A DNA stretch of 64,000 nucleotides from BD2-11 sp965221785 (GTDB lineage Bacteria; Gemmatimonadota; Gemmatimonadetes; Longimicrobiales; Gaopeijiaceae), in contig CBDCSR010000002.1 in NCBI GenBank assembly GCA_965221785.1, forward strand, positions 372,001 to 436,000, given 5' to 3'. Both the position numbers and the translations under genes were made by a program. The notes below the pieces were generated by a model. It saw nothing but the letters and a program-made list of their open reading frames with translations. It was not told the DNA's origin and did not search any database. Shown piece by piece: positions 18,045 to 26,334 of the stretch (positions are counted from its first letter, which is position 1; every line of letters begins with the position of its first letter).

Positions 18045-19064
18045 ATGAGTGCGCGTGTAACGAGTGTACTTCCGATTGTCCTGCTGCTCGCCGGGACGAT
18101 TCCGGCCGGCAGCAGCCACGGCGCCTCATCCGAACAGGAGGCGACGACTGCCGCCGCGGCGGCCAACCAATTCCTGGCAACCCTCGACCAGGCAGGCCGG
18201 GAAGAGGCGCTGCTCCCGCCGGACAGCCCGCTGAAGTCCAACTGGTCGAACCTGCCGGCGGGCATTCTCGACTTCGAACGCAACGGAGCGCGAGTGGGAG
18301 ACATGACCGCCGAGCAGCGGACGGCGATGCATGCGTTCCTCTCCACCGCGATGAGTCGCTACGGAGCGGAGCTGGTTGAAGGCGTCATGGCTGCCGAAGG
18401 CATCCTCAGCCAGTCTCCGCGGGCCGCTCGATTCGACTGGAGTTCGGACAACTACTGGCTCGCGTTCTTCGGCGAACCGTCGACGGAGAACGACTGGAGC
18501 TGGCAGTTCGGCGGACACCATCTCGCGATCAACGTCGCGGTCCGGGACGGCGTCTTCAGCATGTCGCCCACGTTCATCGGCATCGAACCGGCCAATTTCG
18601 AATTGAGCGGATCGGCGTCTGCTCCGCTGGAAGACCAGGTCACGCGTGGTGTCGACCTGATGCGGTCCCTGCCGGAGAGCATTCAGCAGGCGTCGCTTGT
18701 CGACTCCCGCCCGCGCGAAGTATACGCCGGTGCCGGAGAAGACGGCGTGATTCCGCCGCTGGAGGGAAGTCGGGTTGCGGAATGGCCCGCGGCGGGGAAG
18801 GAGCAACTCCTGGAGATTATCGGCCTGTGGGTGCGTATCATGCCGGCAGCGGCTGCCGAGCGCAGGCTTGCGGAGATCGGAGACGGGCTGGACCAGCTTC
18901 GCTTCGCCTGGAACGGTCCTCATGACGGGTCGGGGTCCATCTACTACCGCGTGCAGGGTCCCGAGCTGATCCTCGAATTCTCGACCCAGGGCTCGGTCGG
19001 CAGCGACGAAGGTCACTACCACTCCGTCTACAGGAATCCCGCCAACGAGTACGGCGGCGGCTGA
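18045..19064 (+). CDS. exported DUF3500 family protein
   Basis: 339 residues from ATG 18045, behind GAAAGGA. The signal peptide ends near SSHGAS. The body matches DUF3500: LPAGILDFERNGARVGDMTA, then FGGHHLAINVAV with a histidine pair, and the terminal EGHYHSVYRNPANEYGG. The several conserved histidines suggest metal binding, but no activity is established for the family. It lies 45 bases after the barrel gene and is probably part of the same transcription unit as the dioxygenase. The next gene converges on it. Confidence 0.82.
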   Translation: MSARVTSVLPIVLLLAGTIPAGSSHGASSEQEATTAAAAANQFLATLDQAGREEALLPPDSPLKSNWSNLPAGILDFERNGARVGDMTAEQRTAMHAFLSTAMSRYGAELVEGVMAAEGILSQSPRAARFDWSSDNYWLAFFGEPSTENDWSWQFGGHHLAINVAVRDGVFSMSPTFIGIEPANFELSGSASAPLEDQVTRGVDLMRSLPESIQQASLVDSRPREVYAGAGEDGVIPPLEGSRVAEWPAAGKEQLLEIIGLWVRIMPAAAAERRLAEIGDGLDQLRFAWNGPHDGSGSIYYRVQGPELILEFSTQGSVGSDEGHYHSVYRNPANEYGGG

Positions 19065-19109
19065 TTCCGGGAAGATCGATGCCCGGGCCGCGCGTCGACC
19101 TGTTCCGGG

Positions 19110-20525
19110 CTACCGCAGCACCGGCCTCCCGGCGCGCGCGCCCAGGTACTCGCCACGCTCGATGGTGAGCACGCCGTTGACGAACACGTACTCGATGCCG
19201 CCGGAGGGCACCGCCGCGTTGGTGTAGTCCCCCCGGTCCCTCACCGTCTCCGGGTCGAACACGGTGATGTCGGCGTCCGCCCCCACACGGATGCGCCCCT
19301 TGTTCGCCATCATGGGCACGTACGGCTCCAGTCGGCGGGCCGGCTCGATGGTCATCTTGCGGAGCGCTTCCATCAGGGTCATGACGCCGTCCTCGCGCAC
19401 ATACTTCCCCAGCACCTTCGAGAACGACCCGGTCGAGCGCGGATGGCTCACCTGCGCGCCTCCGTCGCTCGCCACCATGGTCAGCGGACTGGCCACCGCG
19501 GCGAGCGTCATCTCCTCCGTTCGCACGTGGCTGATGACGCTGCCTCCCTGCGCCCGGTAGCGGCCGAAGCTCTCGCGCGTCAGCCGCTCGCCGGTGGCGC
19601 CCCACTGGAAGACGGTGAAGCGCTGGTCGTCCCACCCCTCCCAGTCGTCGTAGAGGGCGGACTCGATTCGGCTCTGGCTCGCCCCGTAGGGATAGGCCTC
19701 GGTAGTCACGTCCCCCCCGGCGTCGATGGCTTCCTGCACCACCGCCAGGAACTCGGCGGTGGCAGCGCCGCCGGTGGAGTTGGCGTGCACGATATGGAGC
19801 GGCGCTCCGGCTTGTGCCGCGAGGTCGATGGCGTAGTGGGCGCCGTCGGGCCATCCGTAGGTGTGGACGTGCGCCGACGCCCCCGCCTCGCCCGCGACGG
19901 ACATCGCGGCGAGGAGTTCGTCGTCGGTGGCGGCCGGCGTGTAGGGGAAGCCGAATCCCACCGCGGGCGCGCCCTGGTCCAGTCCCTCGCGGATGCGGCG
20001 TGCGATCTCCTCGATCTGCCCGGCCGTGGCCAGGTCGTCCTTGCCGGCGTCCGCCGGCAGGAAGTCGCCCGTGTCGCCCATGACCCGCATGCGCACGGGG
20101 ATGTGGCCGATGCTCGCGCCGTAGTTCACGGGCTGGCCGCCCTCGCGTTCGGCGTAGAACGCGGCGACGTCCCCGGTGCCGACCTCGAGCTCCAGCCCCG
20201 TGGTCACGCCGTCGTGGGCCATGAAGCGGTAGGTCTCGTCGGTCTGGCCGTGCTGGTGCAGGTCGACGAAACCCGGCGCGACCACCAGGCCGGAGGCGTC
20301 GATCATCCGGGTGCCGGTCAGCGGCTCCGTCGAGATCGCCTCGATGCGATCACCCGTGATGCCCACGTTGAGGGTCGCGTCGGTACCCGATTCGGGATCC
20401 ATCACCCGGCCGCCGGAGAGCACGACGTCGTAGGAGGGCGCGGCATCGGCGCATGCGCCCGCCCCCAGGGCCAGGGCGAGTGACACGGCAGGCATCTTCC
20501 CGAACATTTCTCTCGCTGCGCGCAT
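19110..20525 (-). CDS. amidohydrolase lipoprotein, N-acyl-D-amino-acid deacylase (D-aminoacylase) family
   Basis: 471 residues from ATG 20525, eight bases after GGAGGAG. The signal ends in LGAGAC, a lipobox. The amidohydrolase features are FVDLHQHGQTDE (first metal HxH), AHVHTYG, HIVHANS and the late VASDGGA with the catalytic Asp. A KGRIRVGADADITVFDP stretch marks the D-aminoacylase branch. Members deacylate N-acyl-D-amino acids or act on related amides. The anchored position suggests periplasmic processing of D-residue-containing material, matching the DAO-like and serine hydrolase genes in the window. It is transcribed away from the next hydrolase. Confidence 0.85.
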   Translation of the reverse strand: MRAAREMFGKMPAVSLALALGAGACADAAPSYDVVLSGGRVMDPESGTDATLNVGITGDRIEAISTEPLTGTRMIDASGLVVAPGFVDLHQHGQTDETYRFMAHDGVTTGLELEVGTGDVAAFYAEREGGQPVNYGASIGHIPVRMRVMGDTGDFLPADAGKDDLATAGQIEEIARRIREGLDQGAPAVGFGFPYTPAATDDELLAAMSVAGEAGASAHVHTYGWPDGAHYAIDLAAQAGAPLHIVHANSTGGAATAEFLAVVQEAIDAGGDVTTEAYPYGASQSRIESALYDDWEGWDDQRFTVFQWGATGERLTRESFGRYRAQGGSVISHVRTEEMTLAAVASPLTMVASDGGAQVSHPRSTGSFSKVLGKYVREDGVMTLMEALRKMTIEPARRLEPYVPMMANKGRIRVGADADITVFDPETVRDRGDYTNAAVPSGGIEYVFVNGVLTIERGEYLGARAGRPVLR

Positions 20526-20736
20526 CTCTGGTGCTCCTCCGCCGGGTTCGTCGACTCTGGGTGGGTTACCCAACCGTTCCCTCGAAACATACGGAGAGTG
20601 TCCGGCAGAGACAGGCTCGGCTGGCTGCGGCGCCGGGGTTCGTCGTGCGGGGCGCGAGGGAAAGACTTTGACGAAGCGGATGCCGGGGAAGCACTATTCC
20701 GGGTCCGATCGCTCGTCCAGCCGGAAGGAGTCCGTC

Positions 20737-22401
20737 ATGACAATCCAGTCCCCCCTTCCCTCCCTTGCATCGCTGTTGCTCATCGCCGGCGGTGCGGCAG
20801 CGTGTTCGCAGCCGGCGTCGGAAGCGGACGCGCGCGTTGACGAGATCTTCGCCCAGTGGGACTCGCCGCAGAGTCCCGGGTGTGCGCTTTCGGTGGCCGA
20901 GGGGGGGAGCATGGTGCTCTCGCGGGCGTGGGGCATGGCAGACCTCGAGCACGGCATCCCCAACACCGCGTCGACCATCTTCGAGGGGGGCTCGCTGGCG
21001 AAGCAGTTCACCTCGGCGGCGGTGGTCCTGCTGGCGCTCGACGGCAAGCTGTCCCTCGACGACGACGTGCGCACGTACATCCCGGAAGTGCGCGACTACG
21101 GCAGCCCCGTCACCCTGCGCCGCCTGATGACCCACACCAGCGGGATGCGCGACTGGGGCTCGGTCGCCTCGATCTCCGGCTGGGGACGCGGCGAGCGCTC
21201 GCACCGGCACGCGCACGTGCTCGATATCGTGAGCCGCCAGAGCGCGCTCAACTTCGTGCCCGGCCACGAATACTCCTACAGCAACACCGGGTACAACCTG
21301 CTCGCAGTGGTCGTGGACCGGGTGAGCGGGATGCCCTTCGCCGAGTTTTCCCGCGAGCGCATCTTCGAGCCCCTGGGGATGAGCGATACGCAGTGGCGGG
21401 ACGACTACCGGCGGCTGGTTCCGCGCCGCAGCACCGCCTATTCCGCGTCCGACGACGGGTTCCTCATCAACCGGCCCATCGAATACGTGCATGGGAACGG
21501 GGGCATCCTGAGCACGGTGGGCGACCTGCAGATCTGGAATGCGGCGCTCACCGACGGGCGCCTGGGCGGGGAGGAGTTCGTGCGCATGATGCACGACCGG
21601 GCCGTCCTGAACGATGGTCGTACGATCTCCTACGCCGGGGGTCTCCAGCTGCGCGACTTCGCGGGCGTGCCTTCGATCACCCACACCGGGTCGACCGCCG
21701 GGTACCGGGGCTTCATCGGGCGGTATCCGGACCAGCAGCTCTCAATCGCGATCCTGTGCAATGTGGGCAACGCCAACCCCGGGGCGCTGGGCGGGCAGGT
21801 GGCCCGCGTGTTCCTGGGCGACGCGGCCTCTCCCGACCCGGAAGCGGGCGAGGGGATGTCGCTTTCGGCCGGCGAGCTCGAAGCGAAGGCCGGGCTCTAC
21901 CGTGAAGCGGACACGGGCGACCCACTGCGCATCACGTTTGAGGACGGCGCGCTGCGGGTCGGGAACCAGCGCCTGGTCGCGCACTCGGCGAGCGAGTTCC
22001 AGGTGGGAGCGACCGGGCGCCGTCTCGTTTTCGGGTCCGCAACGGACGGTGGGCGGCTCGCCATCGACGAATACACCGGCGAGTACTACGACAACACCTA
22101 CGAACCCGTGGACGAGTTCGCGCCGACGGCCGGGCAACTTGATGCGTATGTGGGCACCTTCCACAGCGACGACGCCGAGACTACGCTGGTGGTGGCAGTG
22201 GAGGGCGACCATCTGGTGGCGAAGCGGAGACCCGATGCCGTCTTCGAGCTGGAGCCCGTCTACCAGGATGCGTTCGATGCCGGCGGCCTCGGGCGTATCC
22301 GCTTCGATGTGGGCGCCGACGGACGCGCGGAAGCCTTCGGTATCCGGCAGGGGCGCGTCTACGACATGCGATTCCAGCGAGTCGCCGACTCTGGAGAATG
22401 A
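20737..22401 (+). CDS. serine hydrolase lipoprotein, beta-lactamase class C / S12 family
   Basis: 554 residues from ATG 20737, preceded by AAGGAG. The lipobox is GGAAAC (Cys 23). The catalytic domain has SLAK at 86-89, YSYSNTGYN and THTGSTAGYRG (the KTG-box equivalent is HTG). A C-terminal domain of about 150 residues after residue 370 has repeats such as YTGEYYDNTYEPVDEF and YVGTFHSDD, typical of lipocalin-like tails in this family. It acts in the periplasm on an unknown ester or peptide. The stop overlaps the next ATG (ATGA), indicating coupling to the small protein and the amidase. Confidence 0.88.
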   Translation: MTIQSPLPSLASLLLIAGGAAACSQPASEADARVDEIFAQWDSPQSPGCALSVAEGGSMVLSRAWGMADLEHGIPNTASTIFEGGSLAKQFTSAAVVLLALDGKLSLDDDVRTYIPEVRDYGSPVTLRRLMTHTSGMRDWGSVASISGWGRGERSHRHAHVLDIVSRQSALNFVPGHEYSYSNTGYNLLAVVVDRVSGMPFAEFSRERIFEPLGMSDTQWRDDYRRLVPRRSTAYSASDDGFLINRPIEYVHGNGGILSTVGDLQIWNAALTDGRLGGEEFVRMMHDRAVLNDGRTISYAGGLQLRDFAGVPSITHTGSTAGYRGFIGRYPDQQLSIAILCNVGNANPGALGGQVARVFLGDAASPDPEAGEGMSLSAGELEAKAGLYREADTGDPLRITFEDGALRVGNQRLVAHSASEFQVGATGRRLVFGSATDGGRLAIDEYTGEYYDNTYEPVDEFAPTAGQLDAYVGTFHSDDAETTLVVAVEGDHLVAKRRPDAVFELEPVYQDAFDAGGLGRIRFDVGADGRAEAFGIRQGRVYDMRFQRVADSGE

Positions 22402-22916
22402 TGATGGAGCGAAACAGGATGACCCAGGAACGTCGTCCCGAGGTCGTGCCCGCGGCCGCCGGCCCCGGCGAAGAGGTGACGGTGTCCATGGACCGGCTTC
22501 CCTACGCGGCCGTCTACATCGGCTTCGGCGCGCTGGGCGGCAACCACCAGCTGCTGACCCAGGAGGAGACCGACGCCGACGGGCTGCTTTCTGCGACGGT
22601 GCGCCTGCCGGACTGGGCCACTCCCGACCTGAAGCACTTCTTCTTCCTGGCTGGCTTTGACCAGCGGCCCTTCGTGACTTCGCACGAATTCCACGTCGCT
22701 GACGAGGACGGCGTGTTCCGGGTGGAGGGGGAGATCACCGACGAAGGGCTGGCATGTCCCTCCATGCGTAACGGCGACGATCGCCTGTACACCCTGGAAG
22801 GGAACACCGAGGGGATTGTACCCGGCGATCGGGTGGTGTTGCGGGCGACTCTGGCCGCCGAGCCGGCGTGCGAGGAGGGCGTGGCGATCGAGGTGCGCGA
22901 TGCGCGGGTTCGCTAG
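22398..22916 (+). CDS. small protein of unknown function between a serine hydrolase and an amidase
   Basis: 172 residues, ATG 22398 overlapping the previous stop by four bases. The sequence has a beta-rich character: EVVPAAAGPGEEVTVSMDRL near the start looks like an immunoglobulin-like strand pair, then VYIGFGALGGNHQLL and later GIVPGDRVVLRATLAAEP. Two cysteines occur late (LACPSMRN and PACEEG). No signal peptide is obvious. The last 17 bases overlap the amidase start, so the three genes form one unit. I do not recognise a family. Confidence 0.6.
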   Translation: MMMERNRMTQERRPEVVPAAAGPGEEVTVSMDRLPYAAVYIGFGALGGNHQLLTQEETDADGLLSATVRLPDWATPDLKHFFFLAGFDQRPFVTSHEFHVADEDGVFRVEGEITDEGLACPSMRNGDDRLYTLEGNTEGIVPGDRVVLRATLAAEPACEEGVAIEVRDARVR

Positions 22917-24495
22917 AGGCGGGACGGCCATCGGGCTGCTGCTCCTCTCCGGGGGCTGCGAGACGCCCGCTCCCGTGCCGGAGGAGGCTCCCGACATCGA
23001 CGTCGTCGAGCTCACGGCCGAGCAGATCCAGGCCGACTACGCCGAAGGCCGCTACACCGCCGTTCAGCTCACACAGGCGTTCCTGGGCCGCATCGAGCGC
23101 TTCGAGGACCTCTACAACGCGTTCATCTCCATGAACCCGGATGCGCTGCCGACCGCCGCCGCCCTGGACCGCGAGTTCGCCTCCACGGGCCCGCGCGGCC
23201 CGCTGCACGGGGTACCGGTGGTGATCAAGGACAACATCGACTACGCCGGACAGGTCACCACCGCCGGCTACGACGGCTTCAGCGCGGCCACCGGCGGCGT
23301 GGACATGATCCCCGACGACGATGCCGCGGTCGTGACCCGCCTGCGCGAAGCGGGCGCCATCATCCTGGGAAAGACCAACCTGCCCGACTTCGCCGGACAC
23401 GGCACCCGCACCGAGAGTTCGGTGGCCGGGGTCACCCTTAACGCGTACGACGTCACCCGCGTCCCCGGGGGGTCGAGCGGCGGAACCGCCACGGCGGTCA
23501 ACGCCAGCTTTGCCGTGCTCGGGCTGGGGACCGAGACCGGCGGATCGATCCAGAACCCGTCGGCCGCGCAGGCGCTGGTGGGGGTGAAGCCCACCTACGG
23601 GCTGGTGCCGCTGGAGGGCGTGGTGCCGCTGAACGGCAGCTACGCCGACGTGGTCGGGCCGATGGCCCGGACCGTGCGGGACGCCGCCGTCGCCCTGGAC
23701 GTGCTCGCGGGGCCCACCCCGGAGGACCTGGCCACCTACGCGGCCGCCGGCCACATCCCGGAGAACGGCTATGCCGCCGCCCTCGACCCTGCCGCCCTGG
23801 CGGGCAGGCGCTTCGGGCTGGTGGGCGAGGGCTGGCGCGACACCTGGCTTCCGCTCGCCGAGGAAACCGAGGCGATGTACCGCGAGGCGATCGCCACCAT
23901 CGAACAACGAGGGGCTGCGACCATGGAGGATCCATTCGCGGGCACCGGCTTCGTCGAACTCTACGCGGAGCGCCCGCGCGTCCCCTCCGCCTCCTCCTAC
24001 GACATGCTCAACTATTTCCGTGGGCTGGGCCCCGGGGCGGCGTTCCACAGCGTCGAGGAGTGGGAGGCGCTGTCGGGCAAGTCATTCCGCGACCGCGAGG
24101 ACAGCGAGCGCCCGCCCCCGGCGCGCCCCAGCGCCACCGAGGAGGGAGATGCCTTTCAGGGCTGGCGGGCGGACATCCGCGCGCTGTTCCGCAGTGTGCT
24201 CGAGGACAATGATCTCGATGGCCTCTTCTTCCCCCAGGCCGGCGCTCCCATCGGCGATCTCGTGGAAGATCCGGAGCGTCCCGACTTCAATCCCAACAAT
24301 CATCCCGAACTTCCCAGCAATGTCATAAATGATATTGGCCTGCCCGTAGTGACCGTGGCTTTCGGCTATTATGCGGACGGGACACCCTTCGTGCTCGCCT
24401 TCATCGGAGATCTGTGGACGGAGGCCGAGCTGCTGGGCTACGCGTACGACCTGGAGCAGGCCACGAAGGCGAGAATCCCGCCTTCACTGCGGTAG
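22900..24495 (+). CDS. amidase lipoprotein (amidase signature family)
   Basis: 531 residues from ATG 22900. The signal ends in LLSGGC, a lipobox. The amidase signature is complete: the catalytic Lys in VVIKDNIDYAG, the cis-Ser in PGGSSGGTA and the nucleophile Ser in TETGGSIQNPS. Length is normal. Such enzymes hydrolyse a wide range of amides, and lipid-anchored members act outside the cytoplasm. It shares an operon with the serine hydrolase at 20737 and overlaps the small gene before it. The upstream in-frame ATG at 22816 was rejected because it would add a tail that is not signal-like. Confidence 0.9.
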   Translation: MRGFARGGTAIGLLLLSGGCETPAPVPEEAPDIDVVELTAEQIQADYAEGRYTAVQLTQAFLGRIERFEDLYNAFISMNPDALPTAAALDREFASTGPRGPLHGVPVVIKDNIDYAGQVTTAGYDGFSAATGGVDMIPDDDAAVVTRLREAGAIILGKTNLPDFAGHGTRTESSVAGVTLNAYDVTRVPGGSSGGTATAVNASFAVLGLGTETGGSIQNPSAAQALVGVKPTYGLVPLEGVVPLNGSYADVVGPMARTVRDAAVALDVLAGPTPEDLATYAAAGHIPENGYAAALDPAALAGRRFGLVGEGWRDTWLPLAEETEAMYREAIATIEQRGAATMEDPFAGTGFVELYAERPRVPSASSYDMLNYFRGLGPGAAFHSVEEWEALSGKSFRDREDSERPPPARPSATEEGDAFQGWRADIRALFRSVLEDNDLDGLFFPQAGAPIGDLVEDPERPDFNPNNHPELPSNVINDIGLPVVTVAFGYYADGTPFVLAFIGDLWTEAELLGYAYDLEQATKARIPPSLR

Positions 24496-24550
24496 AACGA
24501 CATGGCAGCGTACACGTGCGCAGCATGAGGCATGAGCATCGGCGGGCTGC

Positions 24551-26332
24551 TTAACGCTTCTCAAACACCGGCAGCGGGCTGGATCGCGCACCGCGGGCGC
24601 TGCTGGGAGGGGTCGTCGAATCGGTGTCCCTGACGGCGCGCCGGAAGGACGCGACGGCATCGTCGATACCATCGGCTTCGAAGCGAAAGTCCGCTGGTAT
24701 CGACCGATAGCGTGAGTCCACCCGGGCCAGTAGCGCCTGCCTGCGGCCGTCAGCGATGTCCTCATTCGTCCCGGGACCCGAAACGGCGTCGCGGAACGCC
24801 GTCAACTCGGTTTCCAGGAAATCCTCGAACCCCTGTAGCACCATCTGCTGACGGGTGAACTTCTCGAAGTGATGGCCCAGCGCTGCCAGACGGATTGCCT
24901 CGGGCAGCAGGGAAGGATGGTCCCTTGACACTTTCGCGAGGTATCTGCTGTAGGCCGGGATCTGGCTGGGGGAAAGGCGCCGGCGCACCGTCATCAGCCC
25001 CAGATAGAGCGCGCTCTTGCTCACGGCCGGGGTCATGTGGGGCAGCGGTCTCAGATGCTTCAGCAACGTCAGGCAGCGCTCGAAGTAGTTCTCCAGGGTG
25101 GGGTCGTAGATCGTGGAAATCACGCGCAGATATCCCTTGAGCAATGTCCCGGAATCCATCTGCGGCACGAAGTTCAGGGCCGTCGCGCTGGTACCGACGG
25201 GGACGTCCAGGAGCCGGCCTTCCGACTGCAGCCTGGTGTAGAGATCCGTTCCCTTCAGGGCGGTCAGCAACCCGACCAGCGCCATGGGAATGCCGGCGTC
25301 CTGAATGAACCGGATCTGGGAATCGAAGACCCGCTCATCGTCTCCGTCCAGCCCCAGGATGAACCCGCCCATCACCTGCATTCCCCTGCGCTGGATCTTT
25401 CGTACTGCGTTCAGCAGGTAGTCCTGCTCGCGCCTGCTGATGTTCTGCGGTTTCTTCGTAATGGCGAGCGCTTTCGGGTTCGGCGTCTCAATGCCCAGGA
25501 AGACGCCATTGAAGCCGGCCTCGATCATCGCATCCATCACCGAGTCCATTCGGGCCAGGTTCACGCTCGCTTCCGTGAACAGCTGGAACGGGTACCGGTG
25601 CGCCCGCTGCCACTCTGCGATCGCCGGCAGCATGTTCAGGGCGTCGCGCTTGTTGCCGATGAAGTTATCGTCGACCAGGAACACATAGCCTCGCCAGCCC
25701 AGCCGATAGAGAGCTTCGAATTCCTCGACCATCTGTTCCGGCGACTTGGTGCGGGGCACGCGGCCATAGAGCTTGGTAATGTCACAGAACTCACAGTCGA
25801 ACGGGCAGCCGCGCGAGAACTGCACGCACATCGCGTGATAGTCCCCGAGGTCGATGAGATCGAAACGCGGGACGGGCGTCCGCGTGACATCGGGTTTTCG
25901 CGGCTCGCGATAGATGGCTCGTGCCCTGCCTTCCTCGAGATCCCGCAGGAACCGGGGGAAGGTCTCCTCCGCTTCGTCCAGCACGAAGTAATCTACTCCC
26001 GCGATCTCCTGATGGAATGATGTCGGATAGGGCCCTCCCGCGACCACGGGAATACCGGCGCGATTGCAACGCTCGATCACCTTCCGCAGGGACTCCCTCT
26101 GCACGATCATGGTCGACGTAAACACCATGTCGGCCCAATCCAGATCGGAGTCCCTGAGGTCCGACACGTTCATGTCCACGACCCGAAGATCGTATTCCGG
26201 AGGAAACATCGACGCGACCGTGAGGAGCCCGAGCGGCGGGAAGGCCGCCTTCGCGCCCAGCATCTCCAGGGCGTAGTTGATTCCCCAGTAGGAGGGCGGG
26301 TAGTCGGGGTAGACCAACAGGGCATTGCGCAT
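24551..26332 (-). CDS. cobalamin-binding radical SAM protein (DUF4070 / HpnP-like class B)
   Basis: 593 residues. The N-terminal domain (1-140) has the B12-binding fold pattern (MRNALLVYPDYPPSYWG, PVVAGGPYPTS). The radical SAM core carries CPFDCEFC with cysteines at 176, 180 and 183 for the 4Fe-4S cluster, then TEASVNLARM and FLGIETPNPKAL. A DUF4070-type C-terminus follows. The layout matches B12-dependent methylases that act on unactivated carbons, such as hopanoid methylase HpnP. The gene starts two bases after the sulfotransferase fusion stop, so here the substrate is more likely the polyketide chain. No hopanoid genes are nearby. It could instead catalyse a non-methyl radical step. Confidence 0.85.
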   Translation of the reverse strand: MRNALLVYPDYPPSYWGINYALEMLGAKAAFPPLGLLTVASMFPPEYDLRVVDMNVSDLRDSDLDWADMVFTSTMIVQRESLRKVIERCNRAGIPVVAGGPYPTSFHQEIAGVDYFVLDEAEETFPRFLRDLEEGRARAIYREPRKPDVTRTPVPRFDLIDLGDYHAMCVQFSRGCPFDCEFCDITKLYGRVPRTKSPEQMVEEFEALYRLGWRGYVFLVDDNFIGNKRDALNMLPAIAEWQRAHRYPFQLFTEASVNLARMDSVMDAMIEAGFNGVFLGIETPNPKALAITKKPQNISRREQDYLLNAVRKIQRRGMQVMGGFILGLDGDDERVFDSQIRFIQDAGIPMALVGLLTALKGTDLYTRLQSEGRLLDVPVGTSATALNFVPQMDSGTLLKGYLRVISTIYDPTLENYFERCLTLLKHLRPLPHMTPAVSKSALYLGLMTVRRRLSPSQIPAYSRYLAKVSRDHPSLLPEAIRLAALGHHFEKFTRQQMVLQGFEDFLETELTAFRDAVSGPGTNEDIADGRRQALLARVDSRYRSIPADFRFEADGIDDAVASFRRAVRDTDSTTPPSSARGARSSPLPVFEKR

Positions 26333-26334
26333 AC

